Assembly: GCF_007833355.1 (NCBI RefSeq)
Contig: NZ_CP020914.1
Coordinates: forward strand, 854,047 to 918,046
Origin: Denitratisoma sp. DHT3
GTDB lineage: Bacteria; Pseudomonadota; Gammaproteobacteria; Burkholderiales; Rhodocyclaceae
DNA: 64,000 nucleotides
Reading direction: 5' to 3'
The translations under genes were made by a program, and so were the position numbers. The notes below the pieces were generated by a model. That model saw only the letters and a program-made list of their open reading frames with translations. It made no database searches and had not been told where the DNA came from. Below, piece after piece: positions 23,747 to 34,110 of the stretch; within the stretch, counting starts at the first letter, position 1, and every line of letters starts with the position of its first letter.

Positions 23747-26700
23747 GTGCCGGATTCCCTGCCCGCGCCTCTGCCGCGCATTGCTCCCGTTTCCCTGCCC
23801 AAGCCGGGTGCCCGCCTCGATCTTCCCCTCCTCGCCGGTTCCGCCGACGCGCTGGCCTTGGCGCAACTGGCGTTGCCCGGGCAATTGCTTGTGGTGGTGG
23901 CGGCCAGTCCGCTGGAGGCCCAGCGCCTGCAGGATGAGATCTCCTGGTTCGCGCCGGGACTCAAGGTCCATTTGCTGCCGGACTGGGAAACCCTGCCCTA
24001 CGACAACTTCTCGCCGCACCAGGACCTGATCTCCGAACGCCTGGCGACGCTCTACGCGGTGACCCGCGGCGAATGCGAGGTGCTGATCCTCGCCGCCGCA
24101 ACGGCGCTGGCGCGGGTGGCGCCGCCGAGCTTCCTGGCGGCCCACACCTTTTTCATCAAGAAGGGTGAGACCCTGCACCTGGACAGGCTGCGCGAGCAGT
24201 TGACGGTGGCGGGCTACCAGCACGTCACCCAGGTGGTGGCGGCGGGCGAATACAGCGTGCGCGGCGGGTTGGTGGACCTGTTCCCGATGGGCACCGCCCT
24301 GCCCTATCGCATCGAGCTGTTCGACGACGAGGTGGAGACGATCCGCACCTTCGACGTGGATAGCCAGCGCACGCTCTATCCGGTGCCGAAGATCCGCCTG
24401 CTGCCGGCGCGGGAGTTCCCGCTCGGCGAAGCCGGACGCAACAAGTTCCGCAGCCGCTTCCGCGAGACCTTCGAGGGCGACGCCTCGCGCATCGCGCTGT
24501 ACAAGGACGTCTCCAGCGGCACCCTGCCGGCGGGCATCGAGTATTACCTGCCCCTGTTCTTCGACCAGACGGCGACGCTGTTCGACTATCTGCCGGCAAC
24601 GACCACCCTGGCGCTCCACGGCGACGTGCCGGCGGCCATCGGCGAATTCTGGGCCGACACCAGGAGCCGCTACAAGATGCTGGGCGGCGACCGTTCCCGT
24701 CCGGTGATGGCGCCGGCCGACCTGTTCCTGAGCGACGAGGAGTTCTTCGCCGCCACCCACGCCTACCCCGCCCTGCGCCTGGGCAGCGAAGGCAAGGGCG
24801 AGGCGCTCGCGAGCCGCCTTCCCGCGGTGGAGGTGAATCGCAAGGCGGAAGATCCCCTGGCGGCGCTGAAAACCTTCCTGCACGGCTTCGGCGGCCGCGT
24901 GCTGCTGCTGGCCGAATCCCCGGGGCGGCGCGAGACGATGCAGGAATACCTGTCGGAACACGGTGTCGTTTCCCAGCCCTGCGCCGACTGCGCTGGCTTC
25001 GCCGCGGCCGACGCGCCCCTGATGCTGGGCGTGGCGCCGCTCTCCGGCGGCTTCCTGCTGCCGCAGGCGAAGCTGGCCTTCATCACCGAGAACGAGCTCT
25101 ACGCCGCCACGGCGCGGCCCCGCCACAAGCGCGACACGGCCCGCCGCGCCAATCTGGAGGGCTGGTTGCGCGACCTGTCGGAACTCAAGATCGGCGACCC
25201 GGTGGTGCATGAGTCGCATGGCATCGGCCGCTATCTGGGCCTGGTCCACATGGACTACGGCGACGGCGACACGGAGTTCCTGCATCTGCAATACGCCGGC
25301 GGCGCCGCGCTCTACGTGCCCGTATCCCAGTTGCAGGTGATCTCCCGCTACAGCGGCGCCGATCCGGAAAGCGTGGAACTGCACCGGCTGGGCTCGGGCC
25401 AGTGGGAGAAGGCGAAGAAAAGGGCCGCCGAGCAGGTGCGCGACACGGCGGCGGAACTGCTGCATCTGTATGCCCAGCGGGCGGCGCGCCAGGGCCACAC
25501 GTTCGAATTCAACACCCACGACCTGGAGGCCTTCGCCGACGGCTTCGGTTTCGAGGAGACACCCGACCAGCTGGCCGCGATCAACGCCGTGGTGGCCGAC
25601 ATGCGCTCGGGCAAGCCGATGGACCGGCTGGTCTGCGGCGACGTCGGTTTCGGCAAGACCGAAGTGGCGATGCGCGCCGCCTTCGTCGCCGTGTCCGGCG
25701 GCAAGCAGGTGGCGGTGCTGTGCCCCACCACCCTGCTGGCGGAACAGCACTATCAGAACTTTTCCGACCGCTTCGCCGACTGGCCGGTGAAGGTGGCGGA
25801 GCTGTCGCGCTTCCGCTCCGCCAAGGAGCAGGCGGAAGCCATCCACGGCCTGGCCGAAGGCAGGATCGACATTCTGATCGGCACCCATCGCCTGCTGCAG
25901 AAGGATGTGAACTTCCAGCGCCTGGGTCTGGTGATCATCGACGAGGAGCATCGCTTCGGCGTGCGCCAGAAGGAGGCGCTGAAGACCCTGCGCGCCGAGG
26001 TGGACGTGCTGACCCTGACCGCGACGCCGATTCCCCGCACCCTGGGCATGTCCCTCGAAGGGCTGCGCGATTTCTCGGTGATCGCCACCGCCCCGCAGAA
26101 GCGGCTGGCGATCAAGACCTTCGTTGCCAAATGGGCCGCCAGCCAAGTACGCGAAGCCTGCCTGCGCGAGTTCAAGCGCGGTGGCCAGGTCTATCTGCTG
26201 CACAACGAGGTGGAGACCATCGAGAACATGCGCGAGCGCCTGGCCGAGCTGCTGCCCGAGGCCCGCATCGTCGTCGGCCACGGGCAACTACCGGAGCGCG
26301 AGCTCGAGCGAGTGATGCGGGAATTCACCCAGCAGAAGCACAACCTGCTGCTGTGCTCCACCATCATCGAGACCGGCATCGACAATCCCCACGCCAACAC
26401 CATCATCATCAACCGGGCCGACCGCTTCGGCGTCGCCCAGTTGCACCAGTTGCGCGGACGCGTCGGCCGCTCCCATCACCAAGCCTACGCCTACCTGCTC
26501 ACCGACGAGCACGCCAAGCCCACGGCCCAGGCCCAGCGCCGGCTGGAGGCGATCCAGGCGATGGAGGAACTGGGTTCCGGCTTCTTCCTCGCCATGCACG
26601 ACCTGGAGATCCGCGGCGCCGGCGAAGTGCTGGGCGAAAACCAGAGCGGCGAAATCCAGGAGATCGGCTTCGCCCTGTACACCAACATGTTGAATGCGGC

Positions 26701-27190
26701 GGTGAAGGCGCTGAAGGAAGGCAAGGCGCTGCCGGACCTGACCCAGCCGCTGTCCGTCACCTCGGAAATCAATCTGCGCACGCCGGCCCTGCTGCCAGAC
26801 GACTACTGTCCCGACGTCCATGAACGGCTCACGCTCTACAAGCGCCTGGCCAATTGCGAGGACGAGGACAGCCTGCGCGCGCTGCGCGAGGAACTGATCG
26901 ACCGCTTCGGCGAACCGGCGCCGCAGGCCCTGGCCCTGCTGGAAACCCACCGCCTGCGGCTGCTGGGCGATCCGCTGGGCGTCTCGAAACTGGACGCGGG
27001 CCCGCAGTCCATCCAAGTACAATTCGTGCCGAATCCGCCCATCGACCCGATGAACGTCATACGCCTGATCCAGTCCGACCGCAGCTACAAGCTGGCCGGC
27101 CAGGACAAGCTGACCTGGCACAAGCCGACCTCCAATCTGCAGGAGCGAGTGGCGGCGGTACGCGAACTTTTCGGCAAGCTCAGCGCCTGA
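23747..27190 (+). CDS. mfd: Transcription-repair coupling factor
   Basis: 1147 residues from a GTG at 23747. Mfd displaces RNA polymerase stalled at lesions and recruits UvrA. The N-terminal UvrB-like region (WFAPGLKVHLLPDWETLPYD) is followed by the polymerase-interaction domain (IGDPVVHESHGIGRYLGL), then the RecG-like translocase with Walker A CGDVGFGKTEVA, the DEEH box (IIDEEHRFGVRQKE), LTATPIPRTL and QLRGRVGRS, and a C-terminal TRCF domain (DDYCPDVHERLTLYKRLA). Length and order are typical. The DUF1015 gene starts 18 bp downstream. Confidence 0.97.
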   Translation: MPDSLPAPLPRIAPVSLPKPGARLDLPLLAGSADALALAQLALPGQLLVVVAASPLEAQRLQDEISWFAPGLKVHLLPDWETLPYDNFSPHQDLISERLATLYAVTRGECEVLILAAATALARVAPPSFLAAHTFFIKKGETLHLDRLREQLTVAGYQHVTQVVAAGEYSVRGGLVDLFPMGTALPYRIELFDDEVETIRTFDVDSQRTLYPVPKIRLLPAREFPLGEAGRNKFRSRFRETFEGDASRIALYKDVSSGTLPAGIEYYLPLFFDQTATLFDYLPATTTLALHGDVPAAIGEFWADTRSRYKMLGGDRSRPVMAPADLFLSDEEFFAATHAYPALRLGSEGKGEALASRLPAVEVNRKAEDPLAALKTFLHGFGGRVLLLAESPGRRETMQEYLSEHGVVSQPCADCAGFAAADAPLMLGVAPLSGGFLLPQAKLAFITENELYAATARPRHKRDTARRANLEGWLRDLSELKIGDPVVHESHGIGRYLGLVHMDYGDGDTEFLHLQYAGGAALYVPVSQLQVISRYSGADPESVELHRLGSGQWEKAKKRAAEQVRDTAAELLHLYAQRAARQGHTFEFNTHDLEAFADGFGFEETPDQLAAINAVVADMRSGKPMDRLVCGDVGFGKTEVAMRAAFVAVSGGKQVAVLCPTTLLAEQHYQNFSDRFADWPVKVAELSRFRSAKEQAEAIHGLAEGRIDILIGTHRLLQKDVNFQRLGLVIIDEEHRFGVRQKEALKTLRAEVDVLTLTATPIPRTLGMSLEGLRDFSVIATAPQKRLAIKTFVAKWAASQVREACLREFKRGGQVYLLHNEVETIENMRERLAELLPEARIVVGHGQLPERELERVMREFTQQKHNLLLCSTIIETGIDNPHANTIIINRADRFGVAQLHQLRGRVGRSHHQAYAYLLTDEHAKPTAQAQRRLEAIQAMEELGSGFFLAMHDLEIRGAGEVLGENQSGEIQEIGFALYTNMLNAAVKALKEGKALPDLTQPLSVTSEINLRTPALLPDDYCPDVHERLTLYKRLANCEDEDSLRALREELIDRFGEPAPQALALLETHRLRLLGDPLGVSKLDAGPQSIQVQFVPNPPIDPMNVIRLIQSDRSYKLAGQDKLTWHKPTSNLQERVAAVRELFGKLSA

Positions 27191-27208
27191 ATCTGTGAAA
27201 GGAAATCC

Positions 27209-28438
27209 ATGTCCCTGATCAAACCCTTCCGTGGCCTGCGCCCCACCGCCGGCCAGGCCGCCGGCGTCGCCGCGCCCCCCTACGACGTGCTTTCCAGCGA
27301 CGAAGCCCGACAGCGTGCGAACGGCAAGCCCTGGAGCTTCCTCCACATCTCCAAGCCGGAGATCGACCTGCCGCCGCAGACCGATCCCTACGCGCCCGAG
27401 GTCTATGCCAAGGCGGTGGAGAACCTCGGCAAGATGCTGGCCGCCGGCATCCTCGCCCAGGACGAGAGCGAGTGCTACTACGCCTACCGCCTGACCATGG
27501 GCGGCCACGTGCAGACCGGGCTGGTTGCCGCCGCCAACGTCAGGGATTACGACAGCAACCGCATCCGCAAACACGAGTTCACCCGTCCCGACAAGGAGGA
27601 CGACCGGGTGCGCCAGATCGAGGCCCTGAACGCCCAGACCGGTCCGGTGCTGCTGGCCTATCCGGCCTGTCCCGAGGCCGACGCCCTCCTGGCCCGCGCC
27701 GCCGCCGGCGCGCCCGATGCGGACGTGACCGCCGACGACGGCATCCGCCACACCATCTGGGTGATCCGCGACGCCGGTCTGATCGCTGCCCTGACCCGCA
27801 GTTTCGACGCAATGCACGCGCTGTACATCGCCGACGGCCACCATCGCTCCGCCGCCGCCTCGCGGGTGGCCGCCGCCCGGCAAGGGGCCGGCGCCAGCGG
27901 CTATTTCCTGTCGGTGATCTTCCCCCATCACGAGATGAAGATCATGGACTACAACCGGGTGGTGAAGGATCTGAACGGCCTGTCGGAAGCCGATTTCCTC
28001 GCCCGGCTGGACGCGGCCTTCGCGGTGGAAAACGTGGAGCGCGCCGCCGGACCGGTGCATCCGGCCAAACCCGGCGAATTCGGCCTCTACCTGCCCGGCC
28101 GCTGGCTGCGGCTGACCATCCGGCCGGACCTGATCCCGACCGCCGACCCGGTGGCGCGGCTGGACGTGAGCCTGCTCTCCGACCATCTGTTGGGGCCGGT
28201 GCTGGGCATCGCCGACCTGCGTCGGGACAAGCGCATCGATTTCGTCGGTGGCATCCGTGGTCTCGGAGAACTGGAAAAGCGCGTCGACAGCGGTGAAATG
28301 GCCGTGGCCTTCGCGCTGCATCCGACCCGCATGGAAGACCTGATGGCCGTGGCCGACGCCGGTGAGGTGATGCCGCCCAAGTCCACCTGGTTCGAGCCCA
28401 AGCTGGCGGACGGCCTGGTGTCCCACGTGCTGGACTGA
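27209..28438 (+). CDS. DUF1015 family protein
   Basis: 409 residues with AAAGGAAA before the ATG. Conserved features of the family are an N-terminal PFRGLRP and APPYDVLS, EFTRPDKEDDRVRQIEALNA, and a central YIADGHHRSAAA motif. DUF1015 proteins are widespread soluble proteins of unknown biochemical function, often near amino acid metabolism genes. It is likely co-transcribed with mfd, which gives no strong functional clue. Confidence 0.88.
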   Translation: MSLIKPFRGLRPTAGQAAGVAAPPYDVLSSDEARQRANGKPWSFLHISKPEIDLPPQTDPYAPEVYAKAVENLGKMLAAGILAQDESECYYAYRLTMGGHVQTGLVAAANVRDYDSNRIRKHEFTRPDKEDDRVRQIEALNAQTGPVLLAYPACPEADALLARAAAGAPDADVTADDGIRHTIWVIRDAGLIAALTRSFDAMHALYIADGHHRSAAASRVAAARQGAGASGYFLSVIFPHHEMKIMDYNRVVKDLNGLSEADFLARLDAAFAVENVERAAGPVHPAKPGEFGLYLPGRWLRLTIRPDLIPTADPVARLDVSLLSDHLLGPVLGIADLRRDKRIDFVGGIRGLGELEKRVDSGEMAVAFALHPTRMEDLMAVADAGEVMPPKSTWFEPKLADGLVSHVLD

Positions 28439-28508
28439 TTCGGCGCGTCCGTCCGGCGGCGCAGCCCGCGCCACCCACTCCCATCTCCTTCCTGGATCGC
28501 GCCGCCGA

Positions 28509-29426
28509 TCAATCCCGCATCTGCCGCAGCCGCTCCTCCAACTCGGTGGCCTGCGGCAGCGCGATGCCGAGGGAGCGGGCCACCGTGTCGTTGATCCGGA
28601 CCGTGAAATAACGCGCCGTTTGCGTCGGCGGCATGGCCTTGCCTTGGCGATAGGCGAGGATGGTTTCCAGGGCTTGCTGGGCGATCTGCTCGGGCGTCGC
28701 GTATAGCGCCAGGATCGCGCCCGCCTTCAGATAGCTTTCGGAATAGCCGATCACCGGAACGTTGGCCCGATAGGTCAGCAGCAGCAGGGGCTGCACGGTA
28801 TTCACGGTGTGCACCAGCGGATCGGGGATGGCCAGGAATACCGAGGATTGCCGCACCAGGCGTTCGATCGCCGGCCCCACTTCCGCCTCGCTGTTCACCT
28901 TGTCCGAGACCAGACGCAAACCCCGCTCGGCGGCGCTGGCCTCGAATCGCCCGAGCTGCGGCGCGGACTGCGGGCCGACCAGGGTACCCACCGACGCCAG
29001 CATCCCGACCGCGGTCCGTTGCGGCATCGCCGTCTGGATCAGGTTGAAAAAGCGCCCCGGCGGCATGTCCATGTAGATGACGCCGACCGGTCCGGACATC
29101 CGCGGGCGCAGTTCCTCGAACGCGGCTCGAGTCGGGGCCACGGCGAGCACCGCCCCTTCGCCACCGGATTCCGCCGCCTGGCTGCGCCAGGCCTTCATGC
29201 CCACCGTCACCGTCAGGCGCCGCACGCCCTTGGGCAACGGCCCGCCGTTGCCGGACTCCACCCTGATGGGCGCCTCCGCATGGCGCAGCAGGGCCTCCAG
29301 GTTACTGCCGATGCGCTGCATATAGCTGTTGTCGTCGCTGCTGAGCAGGCGCACCACCAAGCCTTCCGCCCGGCCCGGCAGCGAGAGGAGTGCGATGACG
29401 ATGAGCGGGACACGGAAAGGGATCAC
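28509..29426 (-). CDS. Orphan periplasmic substrate-binding protein (ABC_sub_bind type)
   Basis: 305 residues with a signal peptide (MIPFRVPLIVIALLSLPGRA). The fold resembles the periplasmic binding class typified by PF04392 (GVIYMDMPPGRFFNLIQTAM, VGMLASVGTLVGPQS, VPVIGYSESYLKAGAILALY). No ABC permease or ATPase genes are near. It follows a TonB-dependent receptor by 134 bp on the same strand, a pairing that suggests uptake or sensing of the same ligand across the two membranes. The ligand is unknown. Confidence 0.78.
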   Translation of the reverse strand: MIPFRVPLIVIALLSLPGRAEGLVVRLLSSDDNSYMQRIGSNLEALLRHAEAPIRVESGNGGPLPKGVRRLTVTVGMKAWRSQAAESGGEGAVLAVAPTRAAFEELRPRMSGPVGVIYMDMPPGRFFNLIQTAMPQRTAVGMLASVGTLVGPQSAPQLGRFEASAAERGLRLVSDKVNSEAEVGPAIERLVRQSSVFLAIPDPLVHTVNTVQPLLLLTYRANVPVIGYSESYLKAGAILALYATPEQIAQQALETILAYRQGKAMPPTQTARYFTVRINDTVARSLGIALPQATELEERLRQMRD

Positions 29427-29560
29427 GTCGATGGCGGCCGCATGCAGTCAGTGGTCTGGGATGCCAATGCCGATCAAATCACATTGCACATTGGCCGGAA
29501 TGCTTTCTGCGCCTGATGTAGAAGTGATGCTTTTATCATCTATCCCATGCCGGAAGCAAA

Positions 29561-31513
29561 TCAGAACTCCACTGAGAACTCGATAAAGCTGATTCTCGTC
29601 GCCCGCGTCACCGGCGTCCCGAAGATTCCAAGGTAATACTCGGAATGACTGCCCAGGGCGTTCTGCATCACCCAGGCCAGCACGACCCGATGCGGGCCGA
29701 GGGTCATCCGATTGGCCAGACGCAGATTCAAGTAGTCGATCGGCGGCAGGCTGCGTTTCTTTTGGCCGCTGTCGAGCCAGAACATGGCGCCGACCCGCTG
29801 ATAATTGAGGGAAAAATCCATCGTGCGGGTGAGCGCTTGATCCCAGTATGCCGACAGGGTGCTCGCCGGCACGCTGATGCTGTAGGAGCCGCCCCGGTCG
29901 TCGGCATGGACCCGATTCGCGGAATAGGCCAGGCGCAGGCGGGTACCATCCCGAGGCTCCCAGCGCGCGGTCAGATCACCGCCCTGGACACGGACCTCAT
30001 CCTGATTGACGACGTCCTTGTTCTCCATGCCGACCAGACCGCGGTAGCGGTCGCGGAACCAGCGCATGTCCAGCGTAACCCGGGCGGGGTGATATTCGAG
30101 GGCATAGCCGATCTCTTCGGAAATGGCCGACTCGCTGTTCATGGCGCCGGAACTCAGGCGATACTGAATGCGCCCCTGACCGGGCACGTCGAAATAGTAG
30201 TTGGCATATTTTTCCAGCAGCGTGGGCGTGCGCTGGGCTCGGCTCACGCTGGCCCGCAGCACGTGGCCCGCGACCGGTTCGTAAGTCAATGCCACCTTGG
30301 GCGACCAGGCTGTCTTGGCCAGGGTATTGCGTTCGAGCATGGCGGCGGTGTGCAGCGCCAACTGGTCGTTCATCTGCCATTCCAGGCCGACGAAACCCCG
30401 GTTGAGGATGCTCGCCCGCTCGCTGCCGGTTCCCATCAGTCGGGTGGATACCACCCCGTCGCGCCGGCTTTCCAGCCCCCATACCGAGCGCAGCCCCTGG
30501 TTCAGGCGCAGCGTCTGCTGGAACTCGACGCCATCGCGCTGGGTGAGGAAATCAATGTCGATCAGGTAGGGCAGCGGATTGGCGAACGGCCCCACGCGCG
30601 GCAGCGAGAACGTGTCCCGCAAATCCACATTGACATGGTTCCAGCGCTGCGTCCGCTGATGGTAATACTGCACCCAGAATTCATTGTCGGCCGACTGCGC
30701 GCGGGTCCAGCGCAACTGGAAATCCGCGCCATGGCCCTGCTCGGTATGCGGCTGCATGGCGTTGCCGCGCAGCCGGTAATCGCCCACGTCCTTGGTCACG
30801 TCGTCCCAGCGCGAGGTGAGTTGCAGGCTGTCGTTGCCATTGATGTGGTATTCGGCGCGCAGATTGGCGTAGAGCAGGCGCTGACTGTCGGGCCGGGAGG
30901 TGAAGCCGTCGCTCGCCCGCTGACCGGCACTGAGGCGATAGTGCCAGTCGGCGCTGGCGCCGCCATGGCTGAACGCGACGTCGGCGATCCCGCCCTGCCC
31001 CAGATTGCCGCCGATCTTAGAACCGCAGTCCGCCCCCGGCTCACGGGTGATGATGTTGATCACGCCGCTGAAGGCATTGGGTCCGAACAGGGCCGCATTG
31101 GCGCCGCGAATGATCTCGATGCGCTCCACGTCATCCAGCCCCAGCGGCAGATCGCTCCACTGCATTCCACCCCAGAGCGGCGAATAGACCGAAACGCCGT
31201 CGATCAGCACCTGCAGGGATGACACATAGACGCCGGACATGCCGCGCAGGGAGACCACCGGCCAGTTGCCGTCGTTATAGCCCACCACCGCCCCCGGTAC
31301 GAACCGCATCAGATCGGCGATCTGGCGCGCGCCGGACTTCTCGATCATGCCTCGATCGATCACCGTCACCGCGGAGGGCGCCCGCAACTGGGACTGTTTC
31401 ATGCGCGAAGCGGTCAATACGACCGGGAAATCCGGGCTGTCCGACTCCTGGGCCCAGGCGGCCTCGCCATTGATCAGCAGCAGGGCTGCCGCAAGCGGAA
31501 GACATTTACGCAT
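29561..31513 (-). CDS. TonB-dependent outer-membrane receptor
   Basis: 650 residues. A signal peptide ([20 protein letters not shown]) is followed by the plug domain (about 30-160: QLRAPSAVTVIDRGMIEKSG, LRGMSGVYVSSLQVLIDGVS, ERIEIIRGANAALFGPNAFS, GVINIIT) and a 22-strand-type barrel ending in Phe (FIEFSVEF). The residues VVLTASRMKQ form the likely TonB box area. The substrate is not clear; the shape is of the catecholate-siderophore/cobalamin group. Its start overlaps the end of the upstream methyltransferase gene by 8 nt, placing it at the tail of the envelope gene run. Confidence 0.9.
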   Translation of the reverse strand: MRKCLPLAAALLLINGEAAWAQESDSPDFPVVLTASRMKQSQLRAPSAVTVIDRGMIEKSGARQIADLMRFVPGAVVGYNDGNWPVVSLRGMSGVYVSSLQVLIDGVSVYSPLWGGMQWSDLPLGLDDVERIEIIRGANAALFGPNAFSGVINIITREPGADCGSKIGGNLGQGGIADVAFSHGGASADWHYRLSAGQRASDGFTSRPDSQRLLYANLRAEYHINGNDSLQLTSRWDDVTKDVGDYRLRGNAMQPHTEQGHGADFQLRWTRAQSADNEFWVQYYHQRTQRWNHVNVDLRDTFSLPRVGPFANPLPYLIDIDFLTQRDGVEFQQTLRLNQGLRSVWGLESRRDGVVSTRLMGTGSERASILNRGFVGLEWQMNDQLALHTAAMLERNTLAKTAWSPKVALTYEPVAGHVLRASVSRAQRTPTLLEKYANYYFDVPGQGRIQYRLSSGAMNSESAISEEIGYALEYHPARVTLDMRWFRDRYRGLVGMENKDVVNQDEVRVQGGDLTARWEPRDGTRLRLAYSANRVHADDRGGSYSISVPASTLSAYWDQALTRTMDFSLNYQRVGAMFWLDSGQKKRSLPPIDYLNLRLANRMTLGPHRVVLAWVMQNALGSHSEYYLGIFGTPVTRATRISFIEFSVEF

Positions 31514-32303
31514 GGGGAACTCCTGGCGCGATCCGCTGCTGCCGGACCGACTCGAATAGACAAATTGCCGCGGCGGCCGCCACGTTCAGCGATTCCACCG
31601 CCGAGGCCACGGGAATGGTCACTCGTGCATCCGCCAGGGCGGCCAGTTCCGGCGCCACGCCCCGGCCTTCGTTGCCGAACAGCCAGGCCAGGGGGCCGAC
31701 AAGATCCAACTCGAACAGGCACTGCCCGCGATCCACGTCGGTGGTCAGCACCCGGCCCCGATAGCTGCGTATCAACGCGGCCAGATCGGCCCGCTCGTGA
31801 ATGGCGAGCGAGAAATGGGCACCCTGCCCGGCCCGCAGTACGCGGGGGGTCCAGGCACCGGCACAGCCGGCGCCGAGGAATACATCGCGCAACCCGGCCG
31901 CCGCCGCGGTGCGCAGGATCGATCCCAGATTGCCGGCATCCTGCACCGCATCCAGCAGCAGGCAACCGCTGTCGGCCGCCATCGGCGGGGGCTCGGGTAC
32001 ATCGATCACCGCCAGGATGCCGACCGGCGCCGCCGTGCCGCTGATCTCCCTGAACAGGCTGTCCCGCAGGCACAGCGGCTCCAGGCCCCGATGCCGATCG
32101 AGCAACGCCAGAAGCTCGGGCTTGTCCACACCGGATTCGCTGACCACCAGCAGACGCGGCAAGCCGATGCGTTGCAGGTAGGTGGATACCAGGTGCGGAC
32201 CATCCAGCACGGTGCGCCCCTGGCGCCGCTGCTCCCGCGCATCCTCGGCCAGCAGGCGCAGTTGCTTGAAAGTGGGGTTGTCGCGGGAAACGATGACCTT
32301 CAT
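31506..32303 (-). CDS. TrmH-family (SPOUT) RNA 2'-O-methyltransferase
   Basis: 265 residues. The N-terminal substrate-binding part ([20 protein letters not shown]) and C-terminal SPOUT knot are visible: [20 protein letters not shown] (motif 1), [14 protein letters not shown] (motif 2) and [20 protein letters not shown] (motif 3), which bind S-adenosylmethionine. It should methylate ribose in rRNA or tRNA; RlmB-like activity on 23S rRNA is possible but not proven. It overlaps rnhB by 4 nt (ATGA) and the TonB receptor gene by 8 nt. Confidence 0.9.
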   Translation of the reverse strand: MKVIVSRDNPTFKQLRLLAEDAREQRRQGRTVLDGPHLVSTYLQRIGLPRLLVVSESGVDKPELLALLDRHRGLEPLCLRDSLFREISGTAAPVGILAVIDVPEPPPMAADSGCLLLDAVQDAGNLGSILRTAAAAGLRDVFLGAGCAGAWTPRVLRAGQGAHFSLAIHERADLAALIRSYRGRVLTTDVDRGQCLFELDLVGPLAWLFGNEGRGVAPELAALADARVTIPVASAVESLNVAAAAAICLFESVRQQRIAPGVPHA

Positions 32304-32869
32304 GGCCGACAGGCATCAAGCAGACGGCGCACCGGGCCGAAACTGCGCCGATGGATCGCGCTCGCCCCATGGGCATTCAAGGCGGCCAGGTGGGCGGCGG
32401 TGGGATAGCCCTTGTGCACGTCGAAACCGTACTGCGGATAGCGGCCGTGCATTTCCCGCATTTCGGCATCCCGCGCGACCTTGGCCAGAATCGAGGCAGC
32501 GGAGATCTCGGCGACGCTGGCATCTCCGCCGACGATCGCCCGGCAGGGCAAGGTCAGGGACGGGCAGCGGTTGCCATCCACCAGGACTTCGCTCGGCGCG
32601 ACCCGCAGGCCCGATACGGCACGGGCCATCGCCAGCAGGGAGGCCTGGAGAATATTGATCCGGTCGATTTCCTCCACCGAGGCCGAGGCCACGTGAAAGG
32701 CGCGGGCTTTTTCCCGGATTTCCAGCGCCAGGCGTTCCCGCTTGCGCTCGCTCAGTTTCTTGGAGTCGGCCAGCCCCTCGATCGGCCGGCCAGGATCGAG
32801 GATCACCGCGGCGGCATACACGGCGCCGGCCAGCGGGCCGCGCCCGGCCTCGTCCACGCCGCAGATCAT
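32300..32869 (-). CDS. rnhB: Ribonuclease HII
   Basis: 189 residues. It nicks RNA-DNA hybrids and single ribonucleotides in DNA. It opens with the catalytic [14 protein letters not shown] motif (first Asp/Glu pair), followed by [42 protein letters not shown] and the C-terminal [11 protein letters not shown]. Both ends overlap neighbours by 4 nt (lpxB upstream, the methyltransferase downstream), so translation is coupled. Confidence 0.96.
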   Translation of the reverse strand: MICGVDEAGRGPLAGAVYAAAVILDPGRPIEGLADSKKLSERKRERLALEIREKARAFHVASASVEEIDRINILQASLLAMARAVSGLRVAPSEVLVDGNRCPSLTLPCRAIVGGDASVAEISAASILAKVARDAEMREMHGRYPQYGFDVHKGYPTAAHLAALNAHGASAIHRRSFGPVRRLLDACRP

Positions 32870-34026
32870 CCGGCCGTCCCTTGGCGCAGATGGGGCAGGA
32901 TCGCGGCGGCGGCCTTTTCCACGGTGTTCTGGCGCAAGGTGCGATGGATGGTGGTGAACACCGCCTCGATCCGCGCCGCCACCGCGGGATCGACGACCTG
33001 GTTGCCCAGAGCCTGGGCCAGGTTTTCGGGCGTGGCCTCGTCCTGCAGGAATTCGGGCACCACGAAACGGCCGGCCAGGATGTTGGGCAGGCCGACCCAG
33101 GGTTGGTAGCGCATGCGCCGCATCATGCGCCATGACCAGGGCGACATCTTGTAGGCGATCACCAGCGGGCGCTTCATCAACGCCGCCTCCAGGGTCGCGG
33201 TACCGCTCGCCACCAGGGCGGCGTCGCAGGCCGCCAGTGCATCCGAGGCATGGCCGAAGAGCATCTTGAAGGGCATGTCCTGGGCGCCCAGGCGCCACAG
33301 GGCGGTCTCGAAGAGATTGCGGGTCTCCCGCGACGCCAGGGGCACCAGAAACCGCGCCTGGGGAAAGCGCTCCAGCAGGCGCTTGCCGGTTTCGATGAAG
33401 GTGGCAGCCAGATATCGCAACTCCGACTGCCGACTGCCCGGCAACAAGGCGAACAGCGGCCCGGTCTCCTCGCTCAGGCCCAGCCGTTCGCGCGCCTGGC
33501 GGCGATCGACTTCGATCGGATAGACGTCGGCCAGCGGGTGCCCCACATAGCTCACCGGCACCCGGTGGCGCTCGTAGAGTTCCGGCTCGAACGGAAACAG
33601 CGCCAGCATCCGGGTCACGGCGCGCGCAATCTTGCGAATCCGGCCGCCCCGCCAGGCCCAGATCGAGGGGCTGACGAAATGGATGGCGGGAATTCCCGCC
33701 GACTTGACCCGCCGTTCCAGCCACAGGTTGAAATCCGGCGCATCCACACCGATGAAGACATCGGGCTTGTCCCGCTTCAACTGCCTCAGCAACTGGCGCC
33801 GGATGCGCGTGATTTCCCGATAATGGCGCAGGACTTCGAAATAACCGCGCACCGCCAGCTTTTCGGCGGGCCAGAGGGCCTCGAATCCCGTGGCCTGCAT
33901 CTTGGGGCCGCCGATGCCGTAAAAATGGGCGTCGGGCAGATGCGTCTTCAGTGCGTTGATCAGGTGGGCGGCCAGGAGGTCGCCGGAGGCTTCCCCTGCA
34001 ACGAGGGCGATTCTGGGTGCATTCAT
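32866..34026 (-). CDS. lpxB: Lipid-A-disaccharide synthase
   Basis: 386 residues from ATG 34026; an upstream in-frame ATG at 34071 would add 15 residues not found in the family. It joins UDP-diacylglucosamine and lipid X in lipid A synthesis at the inner membrane. Markers are [58 protein letters not shown] and the UDP-sugar site [13 protein letters not shown]. It is separated from lpxA by 84 bp and overlaps rnhB. Confidence 0.96.
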   Translation of the reverse strand: MNAPRIALVAGEASGDLLAAHLINALKTHLPDAHFYGIGGPKMQATGFEALWPAEKLAVRGYFEVLRHYREITRIRRQLLRQLKRDKPDVFIGVDAPDFNLWLERRVKSAGIPAIHFVSPSIWAWRGGRIRKIARAVTRMLALFPFEPELYERHRVPVSYVGHPLADVYPIEVDRRQARERLGLSEETGPLFALLPGSRQSELRYLAATFIETGKRLLERFPQARFLVPLASRETRNLFETALWRLGAQDMPFKMLFGHASDALAACDAALVASGTATLEAALMKRPLVIAYKMSPWSWRMMRRMRYQPWVGLPNILAGRFVVPEFLQDEATPENLAQALGNQVVDPAVAARIEAVFTTIHRTLRQNTVEKAAAAILPHLRQGTAG

Positions 34027-34110
34027 ATCGAAGGGATTTTCGTCTATCGGTCCCCGGCCTGAATGCGCCAATAGACGGGAAAACCCGCCTGTTGGCGTTC
34101 GGCTGCGAAC

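Noticed and set aside
23663..26287. An 874-codon open frame antisense to mfd
   Set aside because: Same antisense composition bias; mfd is full length with all motifs on the plus strand.
26288..28474. A 728-codon frame antisense to the mfd end and the DUF1015 gene
   Set aside because: No recognisable domain and no ribosome binding site; the forward genes are clearly real.
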